From the NCBI GenBank assembly GCA_000711775.1, contig ARYC01000177.1:113024-177023 (forward strand): a stretch of 64,000 nucleotides of DNA, written 5' to 3'. The translations under genes and the position numbers were made by a program. Positions 46,141 to 59,210 of this stretch are shown one piece after another. This stretch comes from Oxytricha trifallax. Taxonomy: Eukaryota; Ciliophora; Spirotrichea; Sporadotrichida; Oxytrichidae. A model generated the notes under the pieces. That model made no database searches. It worked only from the letters and a program-made list of their open reading frames with translations, and had not been told where the DNA came from. Numbering within the stretch: position 1 is the first letter of the stretch; each line of letters starts with the position of its first letter.

Positions 46141-47625
46141 TTTCCCATGATGAATTAAGAATGATAAAATTAAAAATTAGAATTGCTTTGTGTTTTGTAA
46201 TAATATATAAATTTGAGTGATTAGTTGTTTATTGAACATATCTAATACATTTTTGTGTATCATCACACTTAATTATTTATTTCTAATATTATTTACTAAT
46301 TAGTCAAGAATAATTAAGAACTTCTATAAAATATTATTTAAATTTATTTTTCCTGCTTGTCCAATGTACTATATATTGTTTTTATATATTTCAATGTAAT
46401 TATATAATGAATATATAATTAAATTCCTGTGTTTTATATTAAAATAAAGTTGTGATTGTAAATAGATAATAAAGTACTTATTAAAATAAAATTATATAGT
46501 AGAATTAAATAACTTATATTTAAAAAATGTTTTATATATTTTAAAAAAGATAAAAATAAATAAAGTTTAATCTAATAAATTAATTTGAAATAGAATTTGT
46601 AAATAATTCATATCACAAAATAAAATTACATTTGCATTGTATAAGGTTGATAGCTAATAGTGACTTCTTTATAAAATTAATTTCTATTATAAGATCTATG
46701 CTTTCACAATTTACAAATAGTTATAGTTTTTATATTTTTAAACTTTCTTATCAGCATTACTTAGAAAATCTAGAAATCTTTAGATTTATTTAGAATTATC
46801 TGAAGTCATATTAGAAAGTCAAGTGTTTTCATGTGATTTAATGTAATTAATTTTTCTTTTCTATTTTTCCTACTATAAAAACTTCGTTTCTTTTATTTGG
46901 CTTAGAGGATTATGATAAGCAAGAACTATTTTCCTTGTCATAGAATTTGCTATTTAAGATTTAAGAAATGTCATTAACAAATTTAAATGAATTTTTTATA
47001 TTTTCTCAATTCTAGATTTTTCGTTTAAAAAATCTTTCCACGCGTTTCAGAAGTTTATATTTAATAACGAATTTTTCATATAAATTTAAATTTGATTTAA
47101 CTATAAATTTCATATGAATTTTAATTTCAATATCGCTATTTTTAATGAGTGAGTAAAATAATTATATATTTTTGAAAAATATAAAATCAAATATTTTTTT
47201 ATTCTCTAAAAACTTGATTAATAAGGCAAAATGTGAATTTTGAGAAGTTTAAATTTTGATTAGTCTATGAAATATTTATAGACAAAACATTTTAATTAAC
47301 ATATGTTTTGAAATCGCTATGTACCAAAACTGTATGAAAGTGAAGAAGACGAGTCTTGAGAAACTAATAAAACATGCAGGTAATAAGTCTAAGAGTCTCA
47401 TGAAAGACAATGGCTTTTTACGGAATACTGGGTGGTACATATAAAGAGGAGAAAGGGCATAAAACTATACTTTAAACTGGTTAGTTTATTCCCCAGCATT
47501 AATTTCTATACAGCATTTAATAAATAAATAAATAAATTCAGTTTTATAAGATTTTATATAAAAATTAAAATGTTTTTTCTTTATATATTATTTTTTATTT
47601 TTTGGTATGATATTTCATTATTCAA
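46141..47625. other. AT-rich tract, no gene seen
   Basis: AT-rich. A spot near 47330-47470 has slightly raised GC but no frame I could support. Confidence 0.45.
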
Positions 47626-48048
47626 TATTGTAGGAATACATTTGATTTGGGAAAATAATTTATAATTAATTTATTAATAATTCAAAATCTTGGCAGTTAA
47701 CTTTCTGGAAACCCTGACAATATGGTACTTGCTCGATAGAGAATTTAAAATCAACTGGACTTTACTATTGGCGGTACCCCTCTATCGCATCCTCAGAGCG
47801 AGATAACGCGACTTTAATTTTGGGAATTAAAATTCAACTAAAAAAATTACCCAAAATTAAAGTCGCGTTATCTCGCTCTGAGGATGCGATATAGGGGTAC
47901 CGCCAATAGTAAAGTCCAGCTGATTTTAAATTCTCTATCGAGCAAGTACCATATTGTCAGGGTTTTCAGAAAGTTAACTGCCAAGATTTTGAATTATTAA
48001 TAAATTAATTATAAATTATTTTCCCAAATCAAATGTATTCCTACAATA
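47626..48048. mobile_element. 0.42-kb palindromic element, copy 2
   Basis: Ends TATTGTAGGAATACATTTGA and its complement. Both arms are nearly identical, through TGGCAGTTAACTTTCTGGAA, GCTCGATAGAGAATT, TATTGGCGGTACC and GAGCGAGATAACGCGACTTT. It is closest to copy 3 and more diverged from copy 1. Confidence 0.88.
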
Positions 48049-49405
48049 TTATTAGTTTATAAAATAATGTTTTTTATTTTAAAAATTCTTCATCTCAATT
48101 TCATTGTAATTAATATATCTATTCTAATCTTATTTTATTATATTTTATCAATAAATTTTAAGTATGCTCATAACTCATTATTATATCTTTTACAGGTTAA
48201 TGAAACGAACTTATTTATTGAGAAAAGTTTGATTAAATATTAACAACAGATTTAGATAATAACTTATAAAATATTTTTTTACAATTTTCTGTTAAAATTT
48301 TAGTTGGATTCTTTTACTTTTACATCTGAATAATAATAATATAGTAAAATGAATAAAAATAAAGAAAATATTTAGAAATCAAAACAAGTTACTCATCGTT
48401 TTATTTCATAATTCCAACATAATATTACTATTTTGCCAAAAATCTTTTATAAGTACTATCATGGAATAATAAGTAAAAGCCTTGAACTATTTCCTTGCTT
48501 TCTGCTTATTATAAATAGGAAAATTCAATTATAAACAACATATAATTTTAAAGATTTATACTTATACCATAAATTGAGTACAAAATTAAGCTATGATATT
48601 ACAAGAGGAATGGCTTTGGATTAAGATTTCTAATTTTGTTGCTTTTTAAGTAATTTCTCTAAAAGTTCACTATTCTTTTGAAATTATAATTTACCCAAAA
48701 ATTATTGTGAATTTCATCCTATAGAGAACTAATTTTATTTAGTATATTATTTGCATTAATACAAATGAATTATGTCCTTAAACAAATAATAAATATCTTA
48801 TCTAAAATCTAATGCATGACAACTTTAATATTATTGGTATTTAAAATAAGCATTAAGCAAATGAGAAGCCTTCTAATTTGAATTTCCACCATTCAAATTT
48901 TTAAAGGAATTCATTCATTTAATCCAGGTTGTTAAAACATCAAAATTTTATTCATATTCTAATTGTTATTGAAATAAAGGAAAATAATTAAATTTAAAAT
49001 AGAATAAATGCAGTATATTACTCACCTAATTTACGTTTACTTTATATTTGATTTAAAATAAGTTATGTTAATTGCCATATTTGCGAATCATTATTAAGAT
49101 AGTATAAATTAATTATAATCAAGTGTAATGATTTCAAATCAACAAAAAAATAAAAATATTTATATCTCTATTAGTTACTCAGGAAGTATTAAGACTAATT
49201 TTTAACAATTTTATGCTAATTATCAATTTCAAGTATATATCTTTATCAATTTTTTTTTACTTCTTTCCTTATAGGTAAAATATAACTTGTATAATAAAGT
49301 AAAGTATTTACATATTTCAGATAAATAAAGCGATAAATATATGATTGTAAGAATATAATTTTGATAAATACTATTATTTATGATAAAAATAAAAAATTTA
49401 AAATC
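48049..49405. other. AT-rich tract, no gene seen
   Basis: AT-rich DNA without supported features. Confidence 0.45.
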
Positions 49406-49600
49406 TCAAAATACAGTTTTATTTTTCCATTTACCTTCATACACATCACCATCTGGTTGCATCAGTCTCCCTTTCCTTGTATTTGAGCTGTTTTGCGAGT
49501 AACCTGTTTGCTCTATTATGTCCCAGCCAGCCAGATACACTGTTAAAGTTAATTTTCAAATATATTTTTTTAAACTTACATTTTTAGTTAGTGGACAGAC
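49406..49600 (-). CDS. MORN-repeat gene fragment with 40-nt intron
   Basis: Exon 2 (49539-49406, minus) encodes LAGWDIIEQTGYSQNSS and then GRLMQPDGDVYEGKWKNKTV before TGA 49408-49406. DGDVYEGKW is a clear MORN motif. The intron is 49579-49540 (40 nt, GTAAGT...TTAACAG). Only a short exon-like stretch is visible upstream, ending at an in-frame TGA. MORN proteins usually have several repeats, so this is one segment of a gene whose remainder is elsewhere, or a fragment. It is paralogous to 38600-38860. Confidence 0.5.
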
Positions 49601-50511
49601 TTCACAAGCGTAAATACATTAAGTTTTTGTGTTTAAACTATTAATTTCATTTTAATTTAACAATTATCGATTTCTTTTTTAATAATTTCTTAAATCACTA
49701 TCAGCATCTTTTTATCTTAAAATGCAATATTCATTTCATTTTGAAAATTCAATTCAATTACATTATCAAATGGTTAAATTATCTTTTAAAAAAAACGCAA
49801 TAATATTTTTATTCTCATTAATTTATCATTTCAATCAAGATTCTAAATGATTGTTTAAATTTCTATTAGAGAGTTTTTCTTAAATTAAAATATACATTAC
49901 TGTTTATATTGGTGAAGTATTAGTAAAATATGGCAGTAAGATTTGTTTAAAATAGATAAACTTTAATGAATTAAAAAATAAAGTAAATACAATTACCCCC
50001 TAATATGAATTTATTATAAAGTATATGAATTCATTTTTAAGAGATATAATAGTAATTCTTGATATGTAAATCTTATAATATACCGAATAATAAATTTATT
50101 ATTGAAAAAATACAAAATTTTAGGAATTATTAAAATCAAATAAATAAAAACTGAAGTGTAATAAAATAAATAAAGGCTTGTTTTGATTAATACCCAAAAT
50201 GGCAAGAATATGCTATAAATAATTACATTTTGCATTCTGATATTCTAACTGTCAATTATTTTAATTTTGATATTTATATTATTTTTACGTTTTCCACAAT
50301 CATTCCATTTGAGTGAACAACTTGTTCTGAATTTTATTCTTAAATAATGATGAGATAAATTTTTAAATAAATGTAGTGTGCTCCTAAATAAATTTCTCTC
50401 ATTTATGCATTACTTTTTATTTTTACTGGAATTCTTTAAAAGTTCAGAAGTTTCTTATCATTAAAATAGTTAAATTTAAATTGAAACGTTGAAATAATGA
50501 AAAGAACATAA

Positions 50512-50925
50512 TATTGTAGGAATACATTTGATTTGGGAAATTAAAATAGAAATAAATTAATAAATATATAAAATCGTGGCAGCTAACTTTCTGGAAACCT
50601 AGAAAATATGGTACTTGTTCGATAGATAATTCAAAATCAGCTGGACTTTACTATTGGCGGTACCCATCTCCCCAGAGCGAGATAATGCGACTTTAATTTG
50701 AGCATCATATTCAACTAAACAAATCACAAAAAATTTAAATCAAGTTATCTCGCTCTGGGGATGCGATAGAGGGATACCGCCTAAAGTAAAGTCCAGCTGA
50801 ATTTGAATTCTCTATCGAACAAGTACCATATAGTCTAAGTTTCCAGAAAGTTAACTGCCACAATTTTATATATTTACTAATTTATTTCTATTTTAATTTC
50901 CCAAATCAAATGTATTCCAGCAATA
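50512..50925. mobile_element. 0.42-kb palindromic element, copy 3
   Basis: Ends TATTGTAGGAATACATTTGA and a slightly altered right end (TGTATTCCAGCAATA). It shares GGCAGCTAACTTTCTGGAA, TATTGGCGGTACCC and GAGCGAGATAATGCGACTTT with copy 2. The left arm lacks the GATGCGATAGAGG-type segment present in its right arm, so the palindrome is slightly unequal. Confidence 0.86.
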
Positions 50926-53900
50926 AATATAATAATTATGAATAAAAATGAAAATACTTGAAGGTTACTTACTTTCATATGCAGAGATGTAATTGTCCTT
51001 AATAATCCACTTTTAATTTATGATAATAAAATTATTTTCAGTTTCTATTTATCTACTAATTATTTTTTTAATTAAAAAAAATTCATTATTAATATTAAGA
51101 ATAAAATAAAATTTGTGGAATATTTATCATTACATTTACTACTAAATCTTGCATTTAAAATTATATATTAGTTATGGAGATATAAATAGTTTGCTAATTT
51201 ATTAAGAATTTGATAAAAGTCTATTTTTTTAAAGTTAATTTAATAGCTTTCATTCATTTTAATATTTTGCATAGAATGAATAATTAACACAATCAAATAT
51301 TTCTTAAGAATTTCTTCACTTTCATCATTTCAATTAATGCCTACAAATAAATATACTTTTTCTCTTATTTTTCTAAAAGTAATTAAAATTTAGGTTTCAT
51401 AAATTATTACAGACAATTCTTCATAAATATAACAAATTTAAGAAAATATTAAGTTGGTTAATTATCATTATTTTAAAAGTATAATTGAACTGCTTAATTA
51501 AAACTCAATTAAATCTCATATTTATCATTGTTATTTATTATTTAAATAATGAAAATTTAAATTAGAATGTTTAGTTTTGAATTAATTATATAATTTCAAG
51601 CATCTTACAAATTATTAATCTTAAATTACTTGAATTTAGTCTTAGCAATTAATCCTAAATTAAAGCAAATTACAACTATCACACCCTAACAATTATATAA
51701 TTGATCTCTATTAAGCTAGCTGTTTATCATGAGAAAATATATATTACTTTTTTATTTATTAGAATCAATCAGATTTAATCCAATAATTTTATTATAATGC
51801 AATAATGATATAATATATCGATCTTAAATATTAATATTTAAATTAATTCTAAAGTTTTATAAAAACTAAATCTTAATTATTTAAAATATAATTGGTTTAA
51901 CGCATAATAATTAAAAATATATATTTGGTCCAACGCAAATAATTTACTTTAAAAAATATTAAAATGATATTCTTTAAATGGTAAATGATCGAAATTGCAA
52001 TTAATTATTGCTGATCATAGGTATGTTATGATTGCTGAATGATAATAATATTTTTGTAATCATTATAATTTGTTTATTTCTATATCTATGAAGCAGTATT
52101 TACTTCAAAATCTTTGCTTTAGAATAAATTAAAATTCAACTGTTACACTGAGCATATTCATTTTTTCCTATTAATTTGAAATAAATGTGGAGATTGTTAG
52201 TGGAGTTAAATATATTATACATATGAAGGTATAAAAACAGGATGCTCAAAGCTTGACACTATTAAAATTTTACATTAGTTTTATATAGATTTAATTGATT
52301 TAATTTTAATTATAGAATAGAAATTAAGTAGATATAGTCGATTAAATGCAAGGTATTTGAGATATTTATCAAGATTTATTGTAGTTTTTAATATTCAGAT
52401 ATTTATATCTGTTAATTTTATTCATATTTTTAGTGTTAGTTTTAGTTTTGGTTGAATGAATTACTTCAATTTATTTTATCCTTTCCTTCTCTAAAATCAT
52501 ACTATTTAGTACAAATTATTATTATAACTATCTATATTATTTTTATTTCTTCACATAAACAAATAAAGATATTTAATTATAATAATTACTTGAAAGTGTT
52601 AATCTAGCAATAAATTCTACCTAAGTTGTAAAATCAAACACAATTAAAATGCTGTTTACATTTTTTAAAACATTACAAAATCATAAAATGGATTAAATAA
52701 TTCAACTTTTTTGCACTACAACTTCTAAGATTATGTTAGTTAGCAAGTTCTAAGAACTCACAAAAGGTCTATGCTTTATATCTTATTAATTCCTAGTCAT
52801 CATAAGCATTTATTTATTAATACTAAATCTTCGCTTCTAATCTGTGATTAATCTTAATAAAAAAACGAATATAGACAACATAAAATTGGTGACATCATTA
52901 AAATCATCGAAAAACTAACAAATCCAAAGTAGAAAAAGAATCTTCACAGGAGAATTTGTCCAAATTATCTGGCTAATAGTCTTAATAATTTTAAATAATA
53001 TTTAGATTTAAATAGGGATTAATTTACAAATTTAGTAATTGACAATATATAAACATATTATAAATGCTAGTAAAAGATATATCAACTAAAATGTATGATT
53101 TAAGTAATTATTATTAATAAAACTTCTACTTCTTTCAATACTTTACAATAAAAATTAATTAATCGTCTTTTGTCTTGTCTATGTTATGCCTATGAGCTTT
53201 TGTAATTATCAACTAATCTCTTTTCTAACAATAACTCAATATAAAGATAATATAACACTGGTTAATAAAAAGTTTTCACTGTAAATACAATTATTTTTAA
53301 ACAATAATAAAATCAATTATTTATTGCAAAAACAGCAAATGAAAAGATTTGAGTACTGAATCTAAAATTTATCATTAAAATGCACTCTGATACTCGATGT
53401 TTTTGTTTTTACAATCATATTCTACTTTTAAGCTATTCAACAGGATTTCTAATAAAATAATCATTATAATAAAAAATATTCATAACACATATTTGATTTA
53501 GGATTTTAATTTCAAGTTAAAAATATAGTATTGCCAAAATAGTGGCAACTAGGTTTATTGTGTTCACATTTTCAAATACTTTTGGGGTTAAAGTTTTGAG
53601 TAGAAGATATTCATGATATAATCGAAAAAGTTGTTGATGAAGTAAAAATATAATGGTATAGAAAATCTTCAAAATATTAAAAATATTTAAAAGAAATTCT
53701 AAAAAGACAGATGTTTCAAATCAATATTATTAGGGTTAATTTATTTATTTCATATTTTGATATAAATAAATCAATTTCTAATTCAAAAATTAAAATCAAA
53801 AACTAATATTGGAAATATAACATCACATTGAATTTTCTGGAAACAAAATTTTAAGAAGAGTAGTAAGTAAGACACAACTACTTTAAGTTAAGAAGATGTT

Positions 53901-54133
53901 CTCCTATAAATAATGAATTTTTAATTTTCTCTTACTTCTTCCAGTAAATTATTCATCTTTCATATTTTTTGTGCAGCCTAAATTCTAGCATTTTTTCGAC
54001 ATTTACGGAAAAATTTCTATCTTGTCTTAAAAGTAAAAAATATAATAGATTATAATAAAGAGATAAAATTCTACTTCATTTTTTTATTATTTAATTGTAT
54101 TTAAATCAAGGAAACATAATAAAATTTCAGTGA
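50926..54133. other. Long AT-rich tract, no gene seen
   Basis: About 3.2 kb of AT-rich DNA with no supported frame, repeat or element. Confidence 0.45.
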
Positions 54134-54511
54134 CCCTCTCCAGATGATGCGAAAACCACTAAATACTATATTTAACATACTTCATCATCAATTCACAAGA
54201 TAAAAATTAAATATGCCCATATCTCTGCTGATTTTGAAGATGTAAAAACACATTGGATTTATATTCTTGTCCAGCGAGGTCTTAATTACCATAAACATTA
54301 TTGTTAATTATGTTTCTAGATATATAGAGACAATTTTTTAACAACATAATTTGAACATATAAACCTTTTTAGCTATCGTAGCTCCATTTCTTTTGATCTG
54401 AATTAAATTTTATTTGAATAATCCTTACAAAATCTGACTATTCTAATGCATTTTTTTTATCTATAATTTTTATAAATATATTTTTCTCTATCCTTATTAA
54501 GCCAAGTCTGA
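54134..54511 (+). CDS. Coding patch, unknown host protein (125 codons open)
   Basis: Open from after TGA 54131-54133 (just downstream of TTTCAG) to TGA 54509-54511. The GC-enriched first part encodes PSPDDAKTTKYYIQHTSSSI and ADFEDVKTHWIYILVQRGLN followed by YHKHYC; the rest is more AT-rich. There is no ATG near the start, so it is probably an internal exon or segment. It lies 130 bp left of the Rep-helicase element 2. No domain is recognised. Confidence 0.45.
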
Positions 54512-55370
54512 TTTCATGAAATATACATGTTTTTCCCCATTTTACTTGAATCTAAAATTTTAATATGTTATCGTGTTAATATTTTTTTTAATTATTTTGC
54601 ATATTGTTAACGCTATCTTTCTTTATTATTTTTATATTATTACTAAAATAGAATTGAATTATGAAATTATGAAAATAAAAACAAAACGTTAAAGTATTTG
54701 AGAGTAATATAAATCAAATTTGGGAGTAAGTAAACAGGATTTTAGCTACGTGTTTATACTGTATACTGTTTAATCTTTAATTATATTTATTAATTTAATA
54801 TTAAAAGTTTGATCAAATCCTAAATTAAAAATAAACAGATAAACAAGTAAACAGGCCCACACTTATCTGTTCCCAGTTTAAGATCAAATGGGCAAGTAAA
54901 CGAATAAACAGATGATTTAGAAGTTTGTTAACTGTTTAATTAAATAGATTAGGGAGCAGATAAACAGACTAAACAGGGTTATAAAATGTGTTTATTAGTT
55001 TAATTATTTAATTAGATATAATTTTAGTTGCCTTTCAATCTAATGACATCAAGGATCTATATGAGTTTCTCTCCTGCTGCTCGAGATGACCTTCTTCAAT
55101 TTTATCATCGGAATGTACGTGTTTATTATCTGCTTTACTACTCTCCACATATCTCTTGTACAAAAGCCTTGCTAAATCCACGCTAGTGAATGGGAATGGT
55201 TAGTCTCTTCTATATGAATCAAAACCCCAAAACCCCTTAATGAGGTTTATAAGTGCTTTGATTTGTAGGGAATTTGTTAGGGGTTGGGGTTATTAATAGG
55301 TTTTAATGTGAAATTTATAGTAAATGTATTTAATTTAATCACTCAAAATGCACTTTTGGATCATGTGGGA

Positions 55371-56610
55371 GAGGTCTGAAGTTTTTTAACTTAACCACAA
55401 CTCTATCTTCTCTAATGTTATGTCTGATCTAGAGTTTGGTTTTAAGATTATTGATTCTGCCATTTATTTTAATGATTGAAATACTCTGGTTTTGTCTATA
55501 AATTACTTGATTCTTTACTTAGCATCTTTCTCACACCTTGTAGAGTAGTAATCATTCCGAGGCATATCGCACTCTATTAGTATTGCTGCAAAAGCCCACA
55601 CATCCCATTGATAGTCTCCATCTCTCCAGTCTTCTCTTTCAGGATAATAGCCTGGAGTTCCCATAACACTTCCTAGCCTTGATACTTCTACCCTTAATGC
55701 TCTGTTGAAGTCAATAATTGTCACTCTTACAGGTGAGAAGTTTATCATAATATTCTCAGGTTTCAAATCTCTATGAACAAAGCCTAACTTATGTAGCTCT
55801 TTTATACCTTGTAAAGTTTAAGTTGCTATCCAAGCTACTTATGATTCCTTCGATCAGTAATAAAATCTCTAAGGGTCATTTCATAGAGTGGGAGTCTAAA
55901 AGCAACATGATCCTTCGCAAGGAGAACAGCATCTAGCTTGATTAAGTAACTACACTCTTTAAACTCTGCTTGAGTGAGTACTTGACACTCATCTGTAAAC
56001 TCCATCTAATATTTATCATCACTTAAGAGATACTTGAAGGGATACACCTTGTATGCATACTGATGATCATTGATAACTTTCTTATCAAAGGAGTCTTCTA
56101 ATATAAGGTAGCTTTAAAGTGAAGCGTCTAGGTCAACTTAGGCAAGAACAGGAATCTTTTTATATTGAATTTTAATCATAATCTTTGTGATTTCAGATGC
56201 TAGTAGGTTGCGTGATTTCCTCACATATTCTGATTCACAAGCTTGTTCGACCTCTACCATTTTCGAAGATTCTCTTGCTTTCTTTTGTTAAGTAGCTTCA
56301 ATTCATCTTCATGCTTTTCAATCTCTAAATCTTTCTTGTGAGCTTTTAAAAGATGCTTCCTTAATTCTCTAGTATGAGCATACTGCTTATGGCACTCGAA
56401 GCAATCATACTTTCCGTCGATTTTTTCGTGCTTTAAGTATACTGTTGGCTTGGCTTCTCTATGCTCTTTCATATGCCTATACCAACTAGATTTATGAGCG
56501 AAGTCTCTCTCACACTTCTCACAAAAGTATACTTCTACTTCTTGAGTTTGTATAGGAATTTGATTCATACCTTTTTCCTCCTCTCTGTCTCCCACACACT
56601 TGTTTGCCAT
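55371..56610 (-). CDS. TBE zinc-finger/kinase protein, copy B (frameshifted)
   Basis: ATG 56610 starts MANKCVGDREEEKG. Two C2H2 zinc fingers follow: YFCEKCERDFAHKSSWYRHM and YDCFECHKQYAHTRELRKHL. After a one-base loss in an A-run (near 56260) the kinase part begins VEVEQACESEYVRKS. It continues through VHRDLKPENIMI, IIDFNRAL and GTPGYYPEREDWRDGD, with a second frame change before the HRD motif and a third near the end (TGA 55373-55371). The DFG-equivalent is DFN. This combination of zinc fingers with a kinase domain is known from TBE elements; its targets are unknown. Confidence 0.85.
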
Positions 56611-56974
56611 TTATTTTCTATTATTAATTTCTATTTTAATAACAGAGACCTCAAGTGATAGCTCTGGTAGTTCTTTATGAGAGTTCATCTCACAGCTATC
56701 ACACTTCTTTATTGCTGCCAAAGGTAAGTCTCATTTAGTTTGATGGAAGGGCTGTTGTTTTTCTTAAAATGCTAGCGCTCATATTTAAATTTGAATTTAA
56801 AATTATAAAACTGCCTCTATAACTGAGAGCTTATATGAGAGCTTTGCAAGCCTACAAGTTTCAAGGGAAGTCTTAGAGTATGAGAGAAGAATTATGAGTG
56901 TTAAGAGACGATCCAGTTCTACATATGGGTGAGGAAGTAACCATTTTTACTTTCAATAATAAAGTGATTATAGT

Positions 56975-57140
56975 ACGTACCGATTTAGGAGGTGCACCTA
57001 ATTAAGTACGTACTGCTTTAGGAGGTATTTTGTGATTCTATGATTAAAATTAGGGTGCTCCTAATTAAGTACTAGCTTTAATTAATGCTCCCTAATTAAG
57101 TACTAGCATTTTAGGAGCTACTCCTAATTAAGTACGTACC
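56975..57140. repeat. Iterated TTAGGAG / CTCCTAATTAAGTA boxes in TBE intergenic region
   Basis: Several direct and inverted copies of TTAGGAGGT and CTCCTAATTAAGTAC lie between the divergent kinase and 22-kDa genes. Similar boxes occur in copies A and D at the matching place. As they survive in the gene-free copy D, they may be bidirectional promoter or transposase-binding sites (inference). Confidence 0.6.
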
Positions 57141-57347
57141 AATTTAAATTTAAAATTATGGAACTATAACAGTAGATATTCATATAAATCTCTCAAGTTT
57201 GAAACCAGTCCTCAAAACCTTCTCCATATCCTTCTTAGAGATGACCTCCTATAGGATGCCCATATTTAATAGTAAGTTTTTCAGAGGTATATAATTTAAA
57301 TCAATAAACTTAAATTTGAATATCATTTCTTAGGATCTGTAAACAAG

Positions 57348-58137
57348 ATGGAGTCAATGAATGATGTAATGAAAAGAGTGCAAGCACAAGAATTGATTCA
57401 GAGATTTAGAAGCAAGGAGGATTTGCACCGCTACCTGGTGCAGCAAGGTATTAAACTCATAGTAACTCATCTTGATTATGTAGTTGGTTTGTTCTTGCCA
57501 ACGATGGAAGGTACCAAAATTTCATTTCTAAGGGCGATACTCTGCGAAGAGAAGAAAGCATTGAAAACTTAAGATGTAAAGTTTGCAGAGATTCCAAACT
57601 ATCCAGAAATCTCAGCGACTAACTTATATGATAATGCTATGAATGACCCAGAGGTTTTCGCTGTACCTGCCTACTAAGAAGCAGTTGTCAAATAAACTGC
57701 CTGAAAGAAACTATTTCTTTGGCATACTTGCAACAATTAAAGGTGATTACTTGACAGAAATTATTCAAGAATCTCATAAGAAAAGGTACAGCATCTCTTC
57801 AGAAGATAAGGACAAACAAGGGATCAAGATAAGTGAGAGCTGGCTATCAGAGCTGCAGAAGCACCCTTATATTTCAAGTAAGATTTGTAGCTTAACTCTT
57901 TAGAAAAACTTGGTACTGGCATCTTCTTGATGAAGGAATAGAGCAAGCTTCACAGAGAGCGAAAGTCGCCAGACAAAGTATGAAGTTAGCAAGAGACTTT
58001 ATTCAAATATTTAGCCTCCAGAGTCAATGAACATAGATGCAGGAGCTGGCAGCAAGAGAGGAAACTTAGGAGGAGGGAAGCAAGAAATAGAAGAAAAGAA
58101 AGAGAAGCCAGCTCCATCTAAAGAATTTTAAATGTGA
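57348..58137 (+). CDS. TBE 22-kDa protein, copy B (frameshifted)
   Basis: ATG 57348 starts MESMNDVMKRVQAQELIQRF; it ends SKEFQM with TGA 58135-58137. A 36-nt intron (57448-57483, GTATTA...TATGTAG) and a 26-nt intron (57878-57903, GTAAGA...CTTTAG) occupy the same places as in copy A. A one-base insertion near 57645 and a one-base loss near 57980 break the frame. Conserved blocks are IPNYPEISATNLYD, LPERNYFFGILATIK and NIDAGAGSKRG. Function unknown; conserved among TBE copies. Confidence 0.85.
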
Positions 58138-58139
58138 CT

Positions 58140-59210
58140 TGTATATTCATTAACTTAACTACAAAACTTATTTATATACATTTCACTCTCCCTTCTTTAG
58201 CACACTTTTAAGCCAACAAATTATCTACTCTCTTCGCTGAGCTTTTAATAAAGCCTACTGTATCGATAGGTAGGCCATGCATTAGATGGTATAGCAGCAG
58301 TTTCTTATAATGACCTTTTAGTATACCCCAGTAGAACTCAATTCCATTAATCTATGGGCTGTAAGGCACGTTGAACACTGGTGTTATTCTTAGTTGTTCA
58401 TAACTTTTCCTTGTTTCTTTTGTCTTATGAACTGAAAGATTATCAACGAATAGTATAATCCCTTATTCAGGGTACTTCTCTCTCAGCTGCTCTAAGAACT
58501 TAATATACTGCTCTGTCTTAATAGAGCGAGGATGAATAACATAAGTTTCTAAACCAGCATCCTCGCTAATACCTCCAAGAATTGTTGTTTATACCTCGAC
58601 TTTCTAGTCATATACTTCTATATTACTATGCCTCTTATACCAAGACTTCTAGATAAAAGTGTTGAAGGTAAACACAGCCTCGTCAGCATGAATAAACTTA
58701 ATATTATTCTATTAGGCTCTCTGCATTTAATTATAAATATAATTTAAGTTGTTGTTGTAAAAATGGCAGAGTGAAATCAATGACTCTCTTGATACGATTT
58801 ACACCTTTGTAAGAGATACCGTTTCGTTTATAAATGTTTGCAACAGTCTATGCAGAGATCTTCAACTCAGGGAACTGGCGATGAAACATAATAGCTCGTT
58901 AGTCGAGAGAGAAGTGAGCCCAATACTGCAAAGTTTTTTCATTAATAAGATAGTCAATATGCTTTTATTGAAACTTAGACTTCCTCTTAGGCTAAGAATT
59001 CAGCTATTATTGCTTTAATTATACAGCTTTCAAGCAGTGAGAACGAACAGTTGAGGGACTACGCTTTAAGAGCAGTGCAATAGACTTATAGTTCAGTACA
59101 GGTTTGAGTTATTCACTGTATATATCACATCCATAACGCAGTTTAAACACTAAATCTATATACGCTTTATCATAAATAGACCCCAAAAGCTTGCTATTTT
59201 AGTCTCGCAT
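58140..59210 (-). CDS. TBE transposase (IS630/Tc1-like DDE), copy B
   Basis: ATG 59210 starts MRDQNSKLLGSIYDKAYIDL. A helix-turn-helix-like N-terminus (SIALLLKRSPSTVRSHCLKA) precedes the catalytic domain, with motifs FIHADEAVFTF, LFVDNLSVHK and YSPQINGIEFYWGILKGH supplying the three acidic residues. TAA/TAG are read as Gln many times. A one-base frame change lies just before the FIHADE block, and the stop appears shifted by an extra base, since copy A ends at the equivalent of TGA near 58140. Convergent with the 22-kDa gene. It cuts and joins TBE ends by analogy with the family. Confidence 0.88.

Noticed and set aside
50014..50235. Hydrophobic minus-strand frame
   Set aside because: Composition equals that of random AT-rich DNA (Ile/Leu/Tyr/Phe runs); no GC enrichment or borders.
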